64,000 bases of DNA, from the NCBI GenBank assembly GCA_009193035.1, contig SWDT01000030.1, forward strand, positions 248,001-312,000. The letters are read 5' to 3'. The notes beneath the pieces were generated by a model. It saw only the letters and a list, made by a program, of their open reading frames with translations. It was not told the DNA's origin and made no database searches. The stretch's first letter is position 1. Every line of letters begins with the position of its first letter. The stretch is from Halicephalobus mephisto (lineage: Eukaryota; Nematoda; Chromadorea; Rhabditida; Panagrolaimidae). This document shows positions 25,294-36,426 of this stretch, in pieces. Made by a program: the position numbers and the translations under genes.

Positions 25294-26262
25294 TTACACA
25301 TTAACACGACCTGCTGCGATAAACTTCTCCATAATCGGATCATGTCGTCCATTAACAAACATTAATGTGGCTTTTTCATAAAAATCCGGCCAAATTTCGA
25401 TATTGTTGATCACTTCTTCAAGCGGAATTGACGTCATACCACTAGCTGGAGCTTCATATTTCAGATTAATCACGTGAACATGAAGATGAAAATACGACGG
25501 TTGATAGTGAAAATACATTTTAATTTGAGATTTTTTTAATCCATACTTTTCTTCAACAATAGAGTAAACAGAATCCTTGATATTTTTCAATAACGGCAAA
25601 TGTTCCGCTGTTAAAGCTCTAACCGACGGAATATCGCGACGATTAACAATAGCCTGAAGATAAAGAGAATCCACTTCCGTTCCTGACCATTTGAGATCCA
25701 TAGCTAATAAAAAACCCGTAATCGGATCCTTGTCGTGATGTATAATTCTATCAAGTTCCGATTTCCCTTCCAGAACATTGTATACCCACTGCAAACTTAC
25801 AGCTTTTTCCCTAATATACGGTAGAGTTATATTCTTGTAATCTTCCGGAGTTTCATAAGCAATATATGGTTCCTTCCTACGGTATTTGACAATATGCTTC
25901 TGAGTACACGGATAAACAATCGTCGTCTTCACTCCGCTGAATTGATCACCCAAGTAGGCTATGTAATTATGGTAGATGTCATTGATCGCCTTGAATTCTA
26001 ATTTAGTCCCAGGAAGCCAAGAATTTATGACATTCATGTCTTCAGCAAAAGCCAACTTGTCCATAATCAAAATTGCTTCATTTTTGTTTTCTTGATGTTC
26101 AATAAGAATAAAAATGGATTTCCTACTTGGATCCCCTCCGAGAACTTCTTTAAATTGAAATTTACTCAATTCAATAACTTGATTATCCTCATCAGTACGT
26201 GGCATTTTCGGCGGACGACCATCGCCAGCGGCACAGACCTCATTGTCGTTAGGTTGACCCAT
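25294..26262 (-). CDS. dcs-1: Scavenger mRNA decapping enzyme DcpS (DCS-1)
   Basis: Single-exon gene of 322 residues. The C-terminal HIT motif HLHVHVI with preceding PSYF and following EAPASG is the DcpS signature. The middle histidine is the catalytic nucleophile. The N-terminal domain carries LSKFQFKEVLGGDPSRKS-type dimer-swap sequence, and the WSG and DKDPITGF cap-binding segments are present. DcpS hydrolyses m7G-capped fragments left by 3'-to-5' mRNA decay. TTATTTTAG directly precedes the ATG, 115 bp downstream of the mre-11 stop, fitting SL2-type trans-splicing in an operon. Confidence 0.96.
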   Translation of the reverse strand: MGQPNDNEVCAAGDGRPPKMPRTDEDNQVIELSKFQFKEVLGGDPSRKSIFILIEHQENKNEAILIMDKLAFAEDMNVINSWLPGTKLEFKAINDIYHNYIAYLGDQFSGVKTTIVYPCTQKHIVKYRRKEPYIAYETPEDYKNITLPYIREKAVSLQWVYNVLEGKSELDRIIHHDKDPITGFLLAMDLKWSGTEVDSLYLQAIVNRRDIPSVRALTAEHLPLLKNIKDSVYSIVEEKYGLKKSQIKMYFHYQPSYFHLHVHVINLKYEAPASGMTSIPLEEVINNIEIWPDFYEKATLMFVNGRHDPIMEKFIAAGRVNV

Positions 26263-26377
26263 CTAAAATAACCTTAACCAAGGATACAGTAATTAAAAAA
26301 TAAATCCAGGATTACAACCAGTTAAAAAACAACTATTTTAAAAATTAATAAATATATATTCAAAATTCAAATACAAA

Positions 26378-28262
26378 TTAATCAGAATCAACCGGAAATT
26401 CGTCTTCATCATTAAGGTCAAGGAATTCCTGAGAATCTGGCACGACGGAAGCAGGAGGAACCCGTTTCGATCCTTGAGTAATGTCATCAGAAGTCATGTT
26501 TTCGTCATTAGAAGTCCCACTCACATTAGAAACATCCGCATTTTCAGTCAAATTTTGGTTATTTTCAATCAGTTTCTCAACTCCAAACGCAGCTAGTTCC
26601 TTGATTTCTTTCGGAGTCGGCAATTCACCAAGTTTATTCGTGTCCAAACGCTGAATTCTAGTTTTATAATTCTCAATTTGATCATCTATGAGTCTTCTTA
26701 GAGGATTATCCTTTTTATTTGCTTTCAATTTCGCACCTGAGGACTGTTCTTTAACCAAGTTTTCCATTTGATCGAGTGGCAGCAGACCTAAGCCGTTCTG
26801 AGCCCGTTGCTTAATAGATTCCCGCAGTAAATCAAATACAGTAGTCGTGTCCGTCATGTTAGGCAGATCAATTTCAGTTTCGGAAACTTTTTCTTTTTCT
26901 GTATTTTTATATTGAATCATAATCATATCAGATGGATTCGCTACTAGTTCTTTGTATTTCTCGCTGATCAAGGAAGGCTTCAATCGAGGAAGATTCAGCC
27001 AATTACCGGAATAAATCACCTTCAATCTCAGTCTAGGAAGGTCCGGTTGGTTGTCACCACGGGTCTTTTTGGCTTCTTTGATCATAGATTTGATTTTCTT
27101 GTGAATCATCTCCTCGTCTTTCATTTCCGTTTTTGTCCGAATTGTGGTTTTCGGCAATTTCGCGTATGGATCCACCTTGTTTAGATCCAAAACTTCATAG
27201 AGAATCTGTCTAGATCTTTGTAACGGGATTTTCTTGATCTCCATTGATGCGCCTTTGATCTCGAGGATAGCAATCGCCTTGGGTCTTGTCTCGTCCGGAC
27301 ATAGTGAGGTAGCTACGGAACTTCCAGGTTGCAGCACAAATGGTTCCCCTGTTCTTTCGTACAGAAAGTCCTCAATTTCACAGGCATGCTCATGTCCCCA
27401 GATGACCAAATCGAAGAATTTCGGGATTTTCTCAACGGGCAAGTAAGACCCAGTGGATCGGGTCATTGATCTTTGAGGTCGATTCTGATGGACGACGAGG
27501 ATCTTAAAGTACTCCTCGAAACCTTCTGGTAAAGTGTAAAATTTAACCTTGCCCACTAGAAACTAGAAGTATTTAAGGGATTTTCTATATAAACCTACAG
27601 TTGAAGGCTCGACAAAGCCTATCGTCCCGCTGGTGGCCGATTCCGTACAGAGCGATCTTCGTTGCTCCTTTCCTCAGTAAAATCGGTTTCACTTCGATTT
27701 TCTCGACATCGGTAAACTTTCCAAACAAATTGAGATAACCACTGTCATGGAAGTTATCCAAGGCAAGAAGTCCCTAAAAGTCACAAAATATTTAGAAATT
27801 AAAATTAAAACAAACTTTTCCGGAAAAATCATCGTGATTTCCGTGAATTGTGAAAATCGGAATTCCAATATTTATGTTCGGATCCTCAAAATTCACTCTT
27901 CCAAATTTACTGAATCCAAAGGTGTCGCCGGGTTCAGAAATGAGTTCAAACGACAGATTTCGACTGCCCAGAACGTAATTCCTCAACAACTCCGTAACTT
28001 TATGGGCAGTAGACCTGTCTGGTTCACTTTTATGAAACAAATCACCACCTGAAATCCATAAAAATCTTTAAAACCAAAAAATTGATATATGAAAATTTAA
28101 TTTCAACTTACCTAACAAAACGAAATCTACTTTCTGGTCGTCGGCGTGTTCAAGGACCTCTTCAAAAGCGTCAAAACTGTCATTTCCAATGATGGGTTTA
28201 TCCTCAGCGTAACCTACGTGATTATCGGAAGAAACAAGAATCCGGAAGGTGGAATTCGACAT
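26378..28262 (-). CDS. mre-11: DNA double-strand break repair nuclease MRE11
   Basis: Exons 28262-28112, 28048-27816, 27773-27599 and 27555-26378 give 578 residues. Phosphoesterase motifs are in order: SSDNHVGY (motif I), GGDLFH (II), GNHDD (III), HQNR and GHEHAC (IV-V). The C-terminal part holds acidic and Ser/Thr-rich sequence ending in DEDEFPVDSD. MRE11 with RAD50 resects DNA ends in meiosis and repair. An in-frame ATG lies 63 nt upstream (28325). I prefer 28262 because MSNSTFRILVSSD aligns with the short N-termini usual for the family. It is the first gene of the putative mre-11/dcs-1/POLR3K/CLCC1-like transcription unit. Confidence 0.95.
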
Positions 28263-28495
28263 TTTGAAACTCAGTCGCTCATTCGAAAGAGCGGAGGAAA
28301 CCAGCGACGATTTCGCGCCTTGCAAGCATTCTTATCAGGACCTAATCACGCTTAATTCTCCCCTCCATTCCCACCAACTACTTTAAATCTCCATTTTCCC
28401 ATGCTATTCTGGATTTCATAAATCCGTTAAGTAAACCAAACAAAAACCCTAAAATCCTAAGGAATTATTTCTCTTGTTTTTTAAATTTTTTCTGT
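28263..28495. promoter_or_regulatory. Probable mre-11 upstream region
   Basis: An AT-rich 230-bp stretch upstream of the mre-11 start with no clear TATA. It separates mre-11 from the hairpin-rich island at 28.5 kb. Confidence 0.3.
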
Positions 28496-28830
28496 CAATT
28501 TACATCAGAGGACTTTAAACTGAGAGGGATTGCCCTTGGCAACACCCTAAATTTAGAGCTTGCCGTTCCTTCGAGTCCTAAATTTGGATTTCGACTCGGC
28601 CGGTCCCTTTCCCAGGATTCTTTGTGCCGTTGAGCTGCGCGAGGACAAACATGTCTACAGCTGCCTGGTGCCGACTGGTCCGTTGCCGGACTTTTCTCAT
28701 ATAGAGAAGCTTTTGCCAAACTTTCCTCCGACTGACGGAGTAAAAATTGGTCTTCGAACGCGTTCGTATGTCGGTCATTCCATTTCATCGATTGGTGCGT
28801 ACTATTTGCTCGTGCTTTTTCTGTCTCAAG
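28496..28830. ncRNA. Candidate structured RNA or unusual leader exon in a GC-rich island
   Basis: This island is much richer in G+C than its surroundings and holds several tight hairpins: TTGCC/GGCAA near 28527-28539, GAGTC...GACTC with an inner AAAT/ATTT near 28574-28598, GTCCG/CGGAC with a 4-base loop near 28679-28693 (GCAA on minus), TTCTC/GAGAA near 28695-28709, and CTCCG/CGGAG near 28727-28741. On plus it ends at a TTTTT run near 28816. Open frames exist on both strands (plus 28560-28835, minus 28788-28495) without recognisable domains. It could be a Pol III RNA, part of the 5' leader of the downstream plus-strand gene, or both. Confidence 0.35.
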
Positions 28831-29590
28831 ACTAGATGCTTGTTTTCGGAGACTGCTTCTGTTTTTTGAACTCTAGAATCTTCTGGCACTATTTCGTACT
28901 TTTTCTCCACGTGATACCGTTGTCCTTGTTCGTGTTAATCTTTTTTCCAGCTTGGAATTTCGTACAATAGCTAGATTCCCGTGCATGCTCGCTTTTTTCG
29001 AGTAGATTCGATGTTTTTTGGGTTTTTGTCTCTTCCTCCACAATAACGGTTATTTCCAAAGTAATCATCCCTGATGTCGTTGGCAATCGATTGGTCGTGT
29101 AGTTGACTCGTTTATCTTTAACTCTTTTGGGAATTTATATATGAAACATTTCAGTGGATCTCTCCAAACTTGCGGCGCTGTGTGTACTGTTAATCCAGGT
29201 TGGTCTTGCCAGTCTTTTTTCACGGCTTTGATATATTGACTTTCATAATTCCCATTTCAGCGTCACGTTTTGTTTCTCGCCATCGATTGCCTCCTCCGGA
29301 ACTGGGACCAATCTGTGAGCGGTGGTTACGTGTAGCTGAATTTGATTGAATTTATTGATTGTCTGTGCTTGGTTTTTACAAATATTGACTGGATTCGGAA
29401 TCTGTGAGCAGAATTTCTACAACAATAGCTGACTGATCCAATTTTGATATTTCGTGGATTTTACTCCGGATATATTCCGAAGCGACGCCGTCAAGATTTC
29501 ACCTTTGGTTCCTGGGAGCAGTTTTTCTTTTTTGATTGTTAAATCTATCCGCCGTGGCGCGCCCACGCCTGAGCGCGATCTTCATCACTT
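28831..29590 (+). promoter_or_regulatory. Promoter / 5' leader of the PRRC2-like gene
   Basis: Moderate-GC, pyrimidine-rich sequence with several potential splice acceptors (CCATTTCAG near 29260-29270, for example), ending in a GC-rich stretch GTGGCGCGCCCACGCC before the ATG at 29591. It probably holds the 5' UTR. I cannot fix the transcription start. Confidence 0.4.
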
Positions 29591-32500
29591 ATGTCGAGTT
29601 TCCGAGGCGCCACTGGAGGCGCTAACAAGCCTCGAGTTCACAACGTAAACAGCGTATACTCAGGGAAGAACACAGCGGCCTCTAAGGCCTCAGGGCCTAG
29701 CAAGCATGGCTTGCAATCTCTCGGAAAAGCGACAGCCGTGGTCCGTCGAATGCCCCCTCCAGCAACCCTGCCTTCGTTGAAAGCAGAACACGGTCAAGAT
29801 CCAACAATTGCTATAGTTCCACAAGGAGGTACAGGATGGATGCGCTCTTCCGAAGATCCCTCCAACAAACAGAACGGGTCGTCTGCTCCAGACAATGCCA
29901 ATGCCCCGGATTTGCGTCCCACTTGGGCCAAACCAACATCTGGATCAAATTCCGAGCAGAACCTTCAAGGAAATGCTCAAAATCCAGCAAATCAAGTGCA
30001 AGGAACCGCCGCTCAGGTTATTGCCGGACAAGCACCTCCGAACAATCGAGATTTCCCCTCCTTGGCTGCTTCTGTAGCTGCAGCCGGAAAGGATGCTCTT
30101 CCCCTGAAGCCTCAAAGTGAGTTTTGCGAAGGTTTCTGCTTCGGTTAGAGTACTGTAGAAGATTCTAAATCTTTTCTAGGAGTTTATGTAAAAGTAGAAA
30201 TTTATATCAAGATAGTTTTGTAACAATAGTGACTTATAATTTGTATAATAATATGTGGTCTTTAGAAACGAATGCTTGGGGGACGAATTTGGAAGATGCT
30301 CACGTGGAAATCCCAGCGATTCCACTAACTTCACACCAGTCATCCACTGGTGGTTACATTGGTGCTTCAACGGCACCGAAAACAAATGTGGACAGGAAGT
30401 TGCCAGAAAGATACTTCAGCTCCACGACCTCTGTTGTAATGGCGCCTCGAGCAGGGAAAGCCAATTTCCGAGAAAAACTGGCAAGGCTTTCAATAGAATC
30501 AAAGGAGCCATCTGTGGACCAGGAAGCCAAACAGCCAGAAAAGGAACCCACCCCTGTTCCTGTTCAGCAACCTATTCAACAGCAACCCCCGCAAGCTCAA
30601 GTAAATCCTGTGAATTTGAATCAACCGCCACCGGTACAAAATCAACAGAGAACAAGCCAAGATGTGAGACAAATTCAACACGGATTGCAGCCATTGGAAC
30701 ACCAACAGCCTCAAGAATGGCAGCAACCAACACCAGACGGTTATTACGAGTACGATCGACATCATGTGCCTGGACGAGGAGAAGGAGGATACGACCGTCG
30801 ATATCAAAGACAACAAGGATTCCAACGATACGATGAAACAATGAGACAATCTTACAGACAAGAACATGGTAATGGTGATGAACTTGGATGGAATACGGAA
30901 GACGTCAGAGGACCGCAAGGTCAAGGAATGCGTCAGAACATCCAAGGTAATCGGTACAGGATGGACAGTCGATCAAGCAATGAAACTGATAGCAGCTGGC
31001 AAGGTTTCAATCGGCAAAATAGGATTCCGGGTGGTGGATGGTATGACAATACTGGATATCCAATGAACCATGAATTCTCAGCTAATCATGGTTATCAGCA
31101 AAACCAGAGTTACCGTGGACAGGATTACCGTCGACAAGGCCATGACTGTGATTATGGGACCTACAATGATGGACAGAACTTTCATAAAAGTGAAAATCAA
31201 GGGTATAGAAATCCTCCACCAGGTCCTCAAAGAATGCAACAACCAGAAATGCCTTACAGAATGTTGAAAAGGAATGATGAGAAATCAGCTGAGTATATTG
31301 CTCATCATGGTGGTGCTGTTATTCCTCAAAATACACAAGAACAGCAGGATAATCAGAAGAAACAAAAAGAAAAACAGAAAATAACAAGGAAGCAGGAAGA
31401 GGAGCAAGAAAGCCAAGCCAAACCATCTCCACCGGAAAATGTATGGGAAAAACGAATGGAAGAGAGAAAAAAGGAAGAAAAGACGGCGAAAATCACAAAC
31501 AAATACCAACAGGAATTAGATTACAACTTCCCATCAATAGATCAAAATCCGAAGGAACAAGAATGGAATTCGGAGTTATATGGAAATAGTAACCAAAGAA
31601 GAAGTCAAAGGAAAAATGGACCCAAACCGAAAGTTGAAGTCAGTGCAGATGTTATTGGATCAACTCATTGGATTCAGCAACCAACAGGACCTAGTTGGGA
31701 TGATTTAACAATTCCAGCAGATCATCGAATCAGAGAGCTACACAATGACGAAATTGATGACGACGTATATACTGGGACAAAAAGAGAGTTCGTTAATTCT
31801 AAAAGAGGCAGGAATGTGTATAAAACCGAAACATCTACAAGAGGAAAGACCAGAGGAACACCTAGCAGAGGAGCGAGTCAAAGCGGAAGAAAACCGAAAA
31901 ATCCGGAAGGGAAAAGAAGACATGAGGATAACTTCTCAAATATGGGAGAGTTTCATGCAGAAGATTACAAAATTTCGGATGAATTGGTTCCACCACGCAA
32001 TGCTAAGCACAGAGACTCTGATTCTGGCACTCATGATGATAATAGTTTCGATGGTTCAAGAAGAGGGAGTAAACGTGGTCCAAAAAGTAGAAGCTGGAAA
32101 AAGAATGGAGAAGAAGAAAATGGAAATATGGACCATGGCAGAAATAAAAAGCATATTAACAATGGTAGTGCAACCAGAGGGATTTCCAGTAGGTTTGCGT
32201 CAAAGCATCCCAAACCAATGAAAAGAGATGAGAAGAAATCAAAAAGTTATGGTGAAAGAAGTATTGAAGGAATTAAGTCTCCTGCCATTTCTGAAGGTGT
32301 AGACGATGAATGGGAAACGGCGTCTGAGTCAAGTGATATTGCAGAAAGAATTCGTGATGAAAAGTCCATGAAGCCAGAAAAGAAAGCTATAAATAATAAT
32401 AAGAAAAAAATGAATGGAACGTCAGACGACGATAAAATTGAGCAAAAACCAGCTCGTACAGGTCAAAAAAACGTGAAACCCGCCAGCCATACATTCCAAG

Positions 32501-34696
32501 GCAACAGCGCATCCGTGAAGAACAACGGAGGTTACAACAAGAACAGCAACGTCAGCAACAACAGCCATCTGTTGCAGTTGAATAAGAAGGATGCGAAAGT
32601 TGCTCAGTCTGTAAATGCCCGCGACAGCCGGAAAGGTAAGTTGTTCGAGAGTTGATATATGGAGAACATTAATTAATAAGATTTTGTGGAAGTTTTGAGA
32701 CTTAAAAGGATAGTTTGGAAGTTTGTAAGATTATATGGAGATTTTGAAGCTCTTAGAGATTGAAGAAATCTTCAGCATCTTATAGAAGCTTTTAAAGCCT
32801 CTCAAAATTCTGTGGGAACTATATTAAAGTAGAAATTCTAAGATTCTGGGGATTTGTGTAGAGATAGTTTTATAATATTCGTTTTTCATACAATTTAGTG
32901 GTTTTAGCTCCGGTACAAAAAGATGGGCTGGCGGGTGTCGATATAAATGACGCGAGCGTTATCGTTATTGATAATCAACCGGATATTGGAGGAATTGAGG
33001 ATGGAATATCTGAAGCTGATTTCGAAGAAGTAATGTCCAAGAAGCAGCGGAAACAGAAACAGCTTCAACTTGAGGAGGAAAGAAAGAAGGAGATCCGGGA
33101 AAAAGAAAAAGCTGAAAGACAACAAGCTAAGAAAGCAAAAGTGATCCAGAAGAAACCAGACAAAAAATCCGACCGTAAATGTAAGTTATTGTAGATACGA
33201 GGAATTTCCAATGTACAACTTTCAGCCCAAGAGAAATCACCAAGTACCGACGAAATTTCTGTATCTATTGAAGAATCGATGAGCTTTCAAACCGAATCAT
33301 CTGCTGTTGAACCTGATTTAGGAACATCTGTGTGGAATTCCGTAAGAGTTTTGCCTGCTGCCACAACGGTCATCGAAGAGAAACAACGGACCCATATCCC
33401 ATCTCCTATTGCTAGACCGACGAAATGTCCACAATCTGGTCAAGCTCCTGTTAGTGGTTCCATGAATATTGAAGTCAACGCTGTTAAAGATGAATTTTCG
33501 GCATTTGGAGTAACAACGTCGACTGTAACTACTTCAACGAAGCTATATGATATCCAACCATTTGATCCGAAAACTAGTCCTATTGGAACTAAACCAATGA
33601 AAAACGTCCAGAAAACGGAAACGGAAGGAGTTATGAATTCCGATCACGCTGTGCTGAAAGAGAAGTTGGATAAAGTGAAGGATTTCTGGCAAGGCGATGA
33701 TGGCCAGGGTAATGCAGAAAAATCAAGTCCTAATTTATCTCAAGCTCATGGACCTAATGTGGCGAAGGTCAAACCTCAACCACAACTTCAAGATCAACAG
33801 CAACAGCAGGAAAAAACAAAGCCGCAGATGGATTCTTGTATTTTCCCAATTCCTCAGGCTCAATCACCGAATCTATATCATCAAAATCAGATGTTTCCTA
33901 TTGGACAAACAAGTCCATTTGGTCCACTACAAACAGCGAATTACTCTATCATATATGGAACTAATGAATTTATGCAATATGGTCCACAAAATTCCCCACC
34001 TTCGCATTCGGTATTTGGGGGACAACTTGGTTTAATGAACCAGCCTCCTGCTACAAGACCCCAAAATTCATATGATGGAGCTGTGTTTGGTGGTTTATGG
34101 TCTAATGGTTTGGATTTCTTGTCAAATATAAATCAGAATCCTGTTCAATCACAGCAGAACAGATATCAACAGCAATATAACTCAAATAGTCGTCCGAATT
34201 CTGGCCCATCTACCAATTCAGGTCCCATCCATCCAACAAATATTCCACCACCATCTATAAATTTTAATCAGCAAGGACAAATAGGAGGGTTTGTTCCAAC
34301 CCATATGCCTCCGCCACCTATATCCCAGCATTATCCCCCTATTGGACCATTCAACCCCGCTCCTACACCGCCTATTGGGAATAATAGAGGCAATGGTAAC
34401 AGATTCCCTATTCAACAGGTTTGGACTTTCATATATGAGTACTTAATTTAGAGTTTTTTTAGAATTCTAACAATTTCCGACAACAACAAATGCCACAAGG
34501 ACCTCATCAGCAATATGGATTTCCACCACCGCATCATCCGAATAACAGACCGGGATCTGGATCAAATCAAAAAAATAGTGGAATTCAAAACGCACAAAAT
34601 CAAAGAGGTTCCCCTAATTGGCAGAAAAACAACCAACAACCCAATTACGGCGGCTATTTCAATGTAAAATACGGCGCGAGCCAATCTACAGCCTAA
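29591..34696 (+). CDS. PRRC2/BAT2-family protein
   Basis: Five exons, 29591-30116, 30266-32635, 32899-33180, 33226-34418 and 34463-34696, all in phase, give 1534 residues. The N-terminal BAT2 domain is clear (KHGLQSLGKATAVVRRMPPP, LPSLKAE, IVPQGGTGW), followed by DFPSLAAS. The rest is low-complexity: Gln/Pro-rich, then Lys/Glu-rich with probable coiled coil, RG/RS patches, and a Gln/Asn/Pro-rich prion-like tail. PRRC2 proteins bind mRNA and ribosomal initiation complexes and promote leaky scanning and stress granule assembly. That role is inferred from the family. Two exons begin with non-ATG continuations, confirming splicing. The 3' UTR (AATAAA at 34850-34855) runs close to the convergent gene's stop at 34912. 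Confidence 0.88.
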
Positions 34697-34911
34697 TTTT
34701 GAACTAATCGAATCGATTTCGCTGTTTTTTAAGAATCTCCAACTTTTAATTTTATTGAAAATTCCCATTTTTTGGTTTTTTGTAAATTTTTTTGTCAAAT
34801 TGATGAGTTCCTTACCTACATGCATGTGATGTTCTCCTATCTTATCTCTAATAAAACTCGCGCTGTTCGGAATTTGATGGATGATGGAAATTGGAATATT
34901 AAAAGTGAAAT

Positions 34912-35706
34912 TCAAGGGGGCTGCTGAAGATTCTGGATTTCAAGTTGGAGCTTCAGATTTTGAAGTTTTAGATTCTTCATTTCGAGTTTAGTTTTCTTTC
35001 GGTAGAGTCGACAGCATTTAAGGTAGGCATTTACGACTTTGGTATTCTGATTGACAGGCAACAACGGTAATGATTCTGGGAAGGGTTTTTAATGGAGTAA
35101 ATGATAAAACAAACTTACCTGGAATCTCGGGAAGAGAACTAGGTTCAATATTTGCAGAAGTAGGGAAAATGTCTTCATAGGATTCTGAAGGAGATTCATA
35201 CATAGAAGAAATAGGGTTCTTATACGATTCTGGAGTTTCATTCGCAGAAGTATGAATAAAATTCTCATGGAATTCCGGAGAAGGTTCGTCTTCAGAAGTA
35301 ACATCTGGATCAGCAGCATCATCAGGAGTTTTATCTGGCTCGGAAGGCATGCAAAAACTTGGAATTTGCAGACGACGAATTTGAATAACTAGTTTGTCTT
35401 TTTCGGATAATAATTGTCCTTTATCAAAATGGAGCTGAAATAGATGGCTAAATAGTTACACTAAAAGTAGACTCTTACCTTTACGTAACGGCATATCTGC
35501 TTCCATTTCGTGGCACGGAGCGTCCGGGCAGTGTGATGGAGGAAAATCCCACGTTCATGACATCGATCAGCGACTTCTTTCCAGGCTGAGATCGGCGGAT
35601 CGTTCCGGATTCTTTCGTCTTGTTTCTCGATAACCGATTTCAAGCATTTAAGAAAAAAAAAGTTTTTTTCCTCAGTAATTGAAGAAACGACACGAGATAA
35701 AACCAT
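34912..35706 (-). CDS. Hypothetical protein with N-terminal helical (SPK- or Myb/SANT-like) domain and C-terminal coiled coil
   Basis: Exons 35706-35479, 35434-35119 and 35075-34912 join in phase to 235 residues. Residues about 10-105 form a compact helical region: FFFLKCLKSV, AWKEVADRC, TARTLRATKWKQICRYVK, then SEKDKLVIQIRRLQIP. The spacing resembles nematode SPK domains or a Myb/SANT-MADF trihelix, both found in chromatin proteins, but I cannot assign it. Residues 107-180 are acidic, Ser/Pro-rich with three or four repeats of an ESY(K/E)(N/D)xxxTSxN type. The last 35 residues are a Leu/Lys coiled coil (KLEMKNLKLQNLKLQLEIQN). Open-frame continuity and good splice sites support a real gene. 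Confidence 0.6.
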
Positions 35707-36410
35707 AATTATCTGGAAAAGCTACATAAAAACCATACCATTATGGGAATTAAAGATAAAAGTTGTTACTAAATTGTCTCGACACGAATTTTAGGAAATT
35801 TCTAAGATTTCCGACTTCATATATCAATTCGGGAAGTTCCATTGGATTGTGGAAGATTTTAGTAGTTTTTACGAGATTTTAGGAATTTATATGGGGTTTT
35901 CGAAGATTGTAGACGTATTTAAGAATTGTTAGACGGTCTTAGAAAGATCTATAGAATTTTCGAAAAGTTCAGAAATTTTAAGAAATTCCAGCAATTTCTG
36001 CAAAATTTTCAAAAAAATTACAATATTTTATTAGATCCCAGAATTCTGCAGGATTTTAGATATGAGGAAGTAGATTAAATAGGGATAATGAGCAGATTAG
36101 GTGAAACTTCGACAGGCTTTTCCATAGATTCGGAAGTTCTTAGTTTCCTGAAACGGAATAAAAGGCCCATTGGATTTTGGAAGATTCTAGAAACTTTTAA
36201 ATAAATCTAAACACGAAAAATTGAATTAAATAAGGACAACGAACACTTTAGGTAAAACCGCAACTTTCGAATCGACGGGAAAGCCTGCCGAAGTTTCTTG
36301 AAACGAAAATGATGGTTTACGGTTTTTTTCGTATTGGAGTTTGTCTTCAAGAAGCGGAGTCGATTGCTGCTGTTTCCTTGCCGTTGCTTCTTTAATTTTT
36401 GCTTTCTGTA
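35707..36410. other. Divergent intergenic region
   Basis: AT-rich, with no domain-bearing ORF. An antisense ORF at 36558-36226 overlaps the first exon of the NHL gene and is treated as a shadow. TTTGCTTTCTGTAG at 36398-36411 is a strong acceptor for the gene that follows. Confidence 0.5.
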
Positions 36411-36426
36411 GCGGTAGTGGATTCTG

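Noticed and set aside
28700..28745. RNase P CR-I-like GGAGGAAAGT on minus
   Set aside because: A lone 10-base match. No CR-V (ACAGA-type) partner with the expected P4 pairing was found, and no terminator follows on that strand, so I do not call RNase P RNA.
28495..28835. Overlapping ORFs on both strands in the 28.5-kb island
   Set aside because: No recognisable domain, no splice partner found, and open frames on both strands suggest low stop density from GC content. Kept only as a non-coding candidate.
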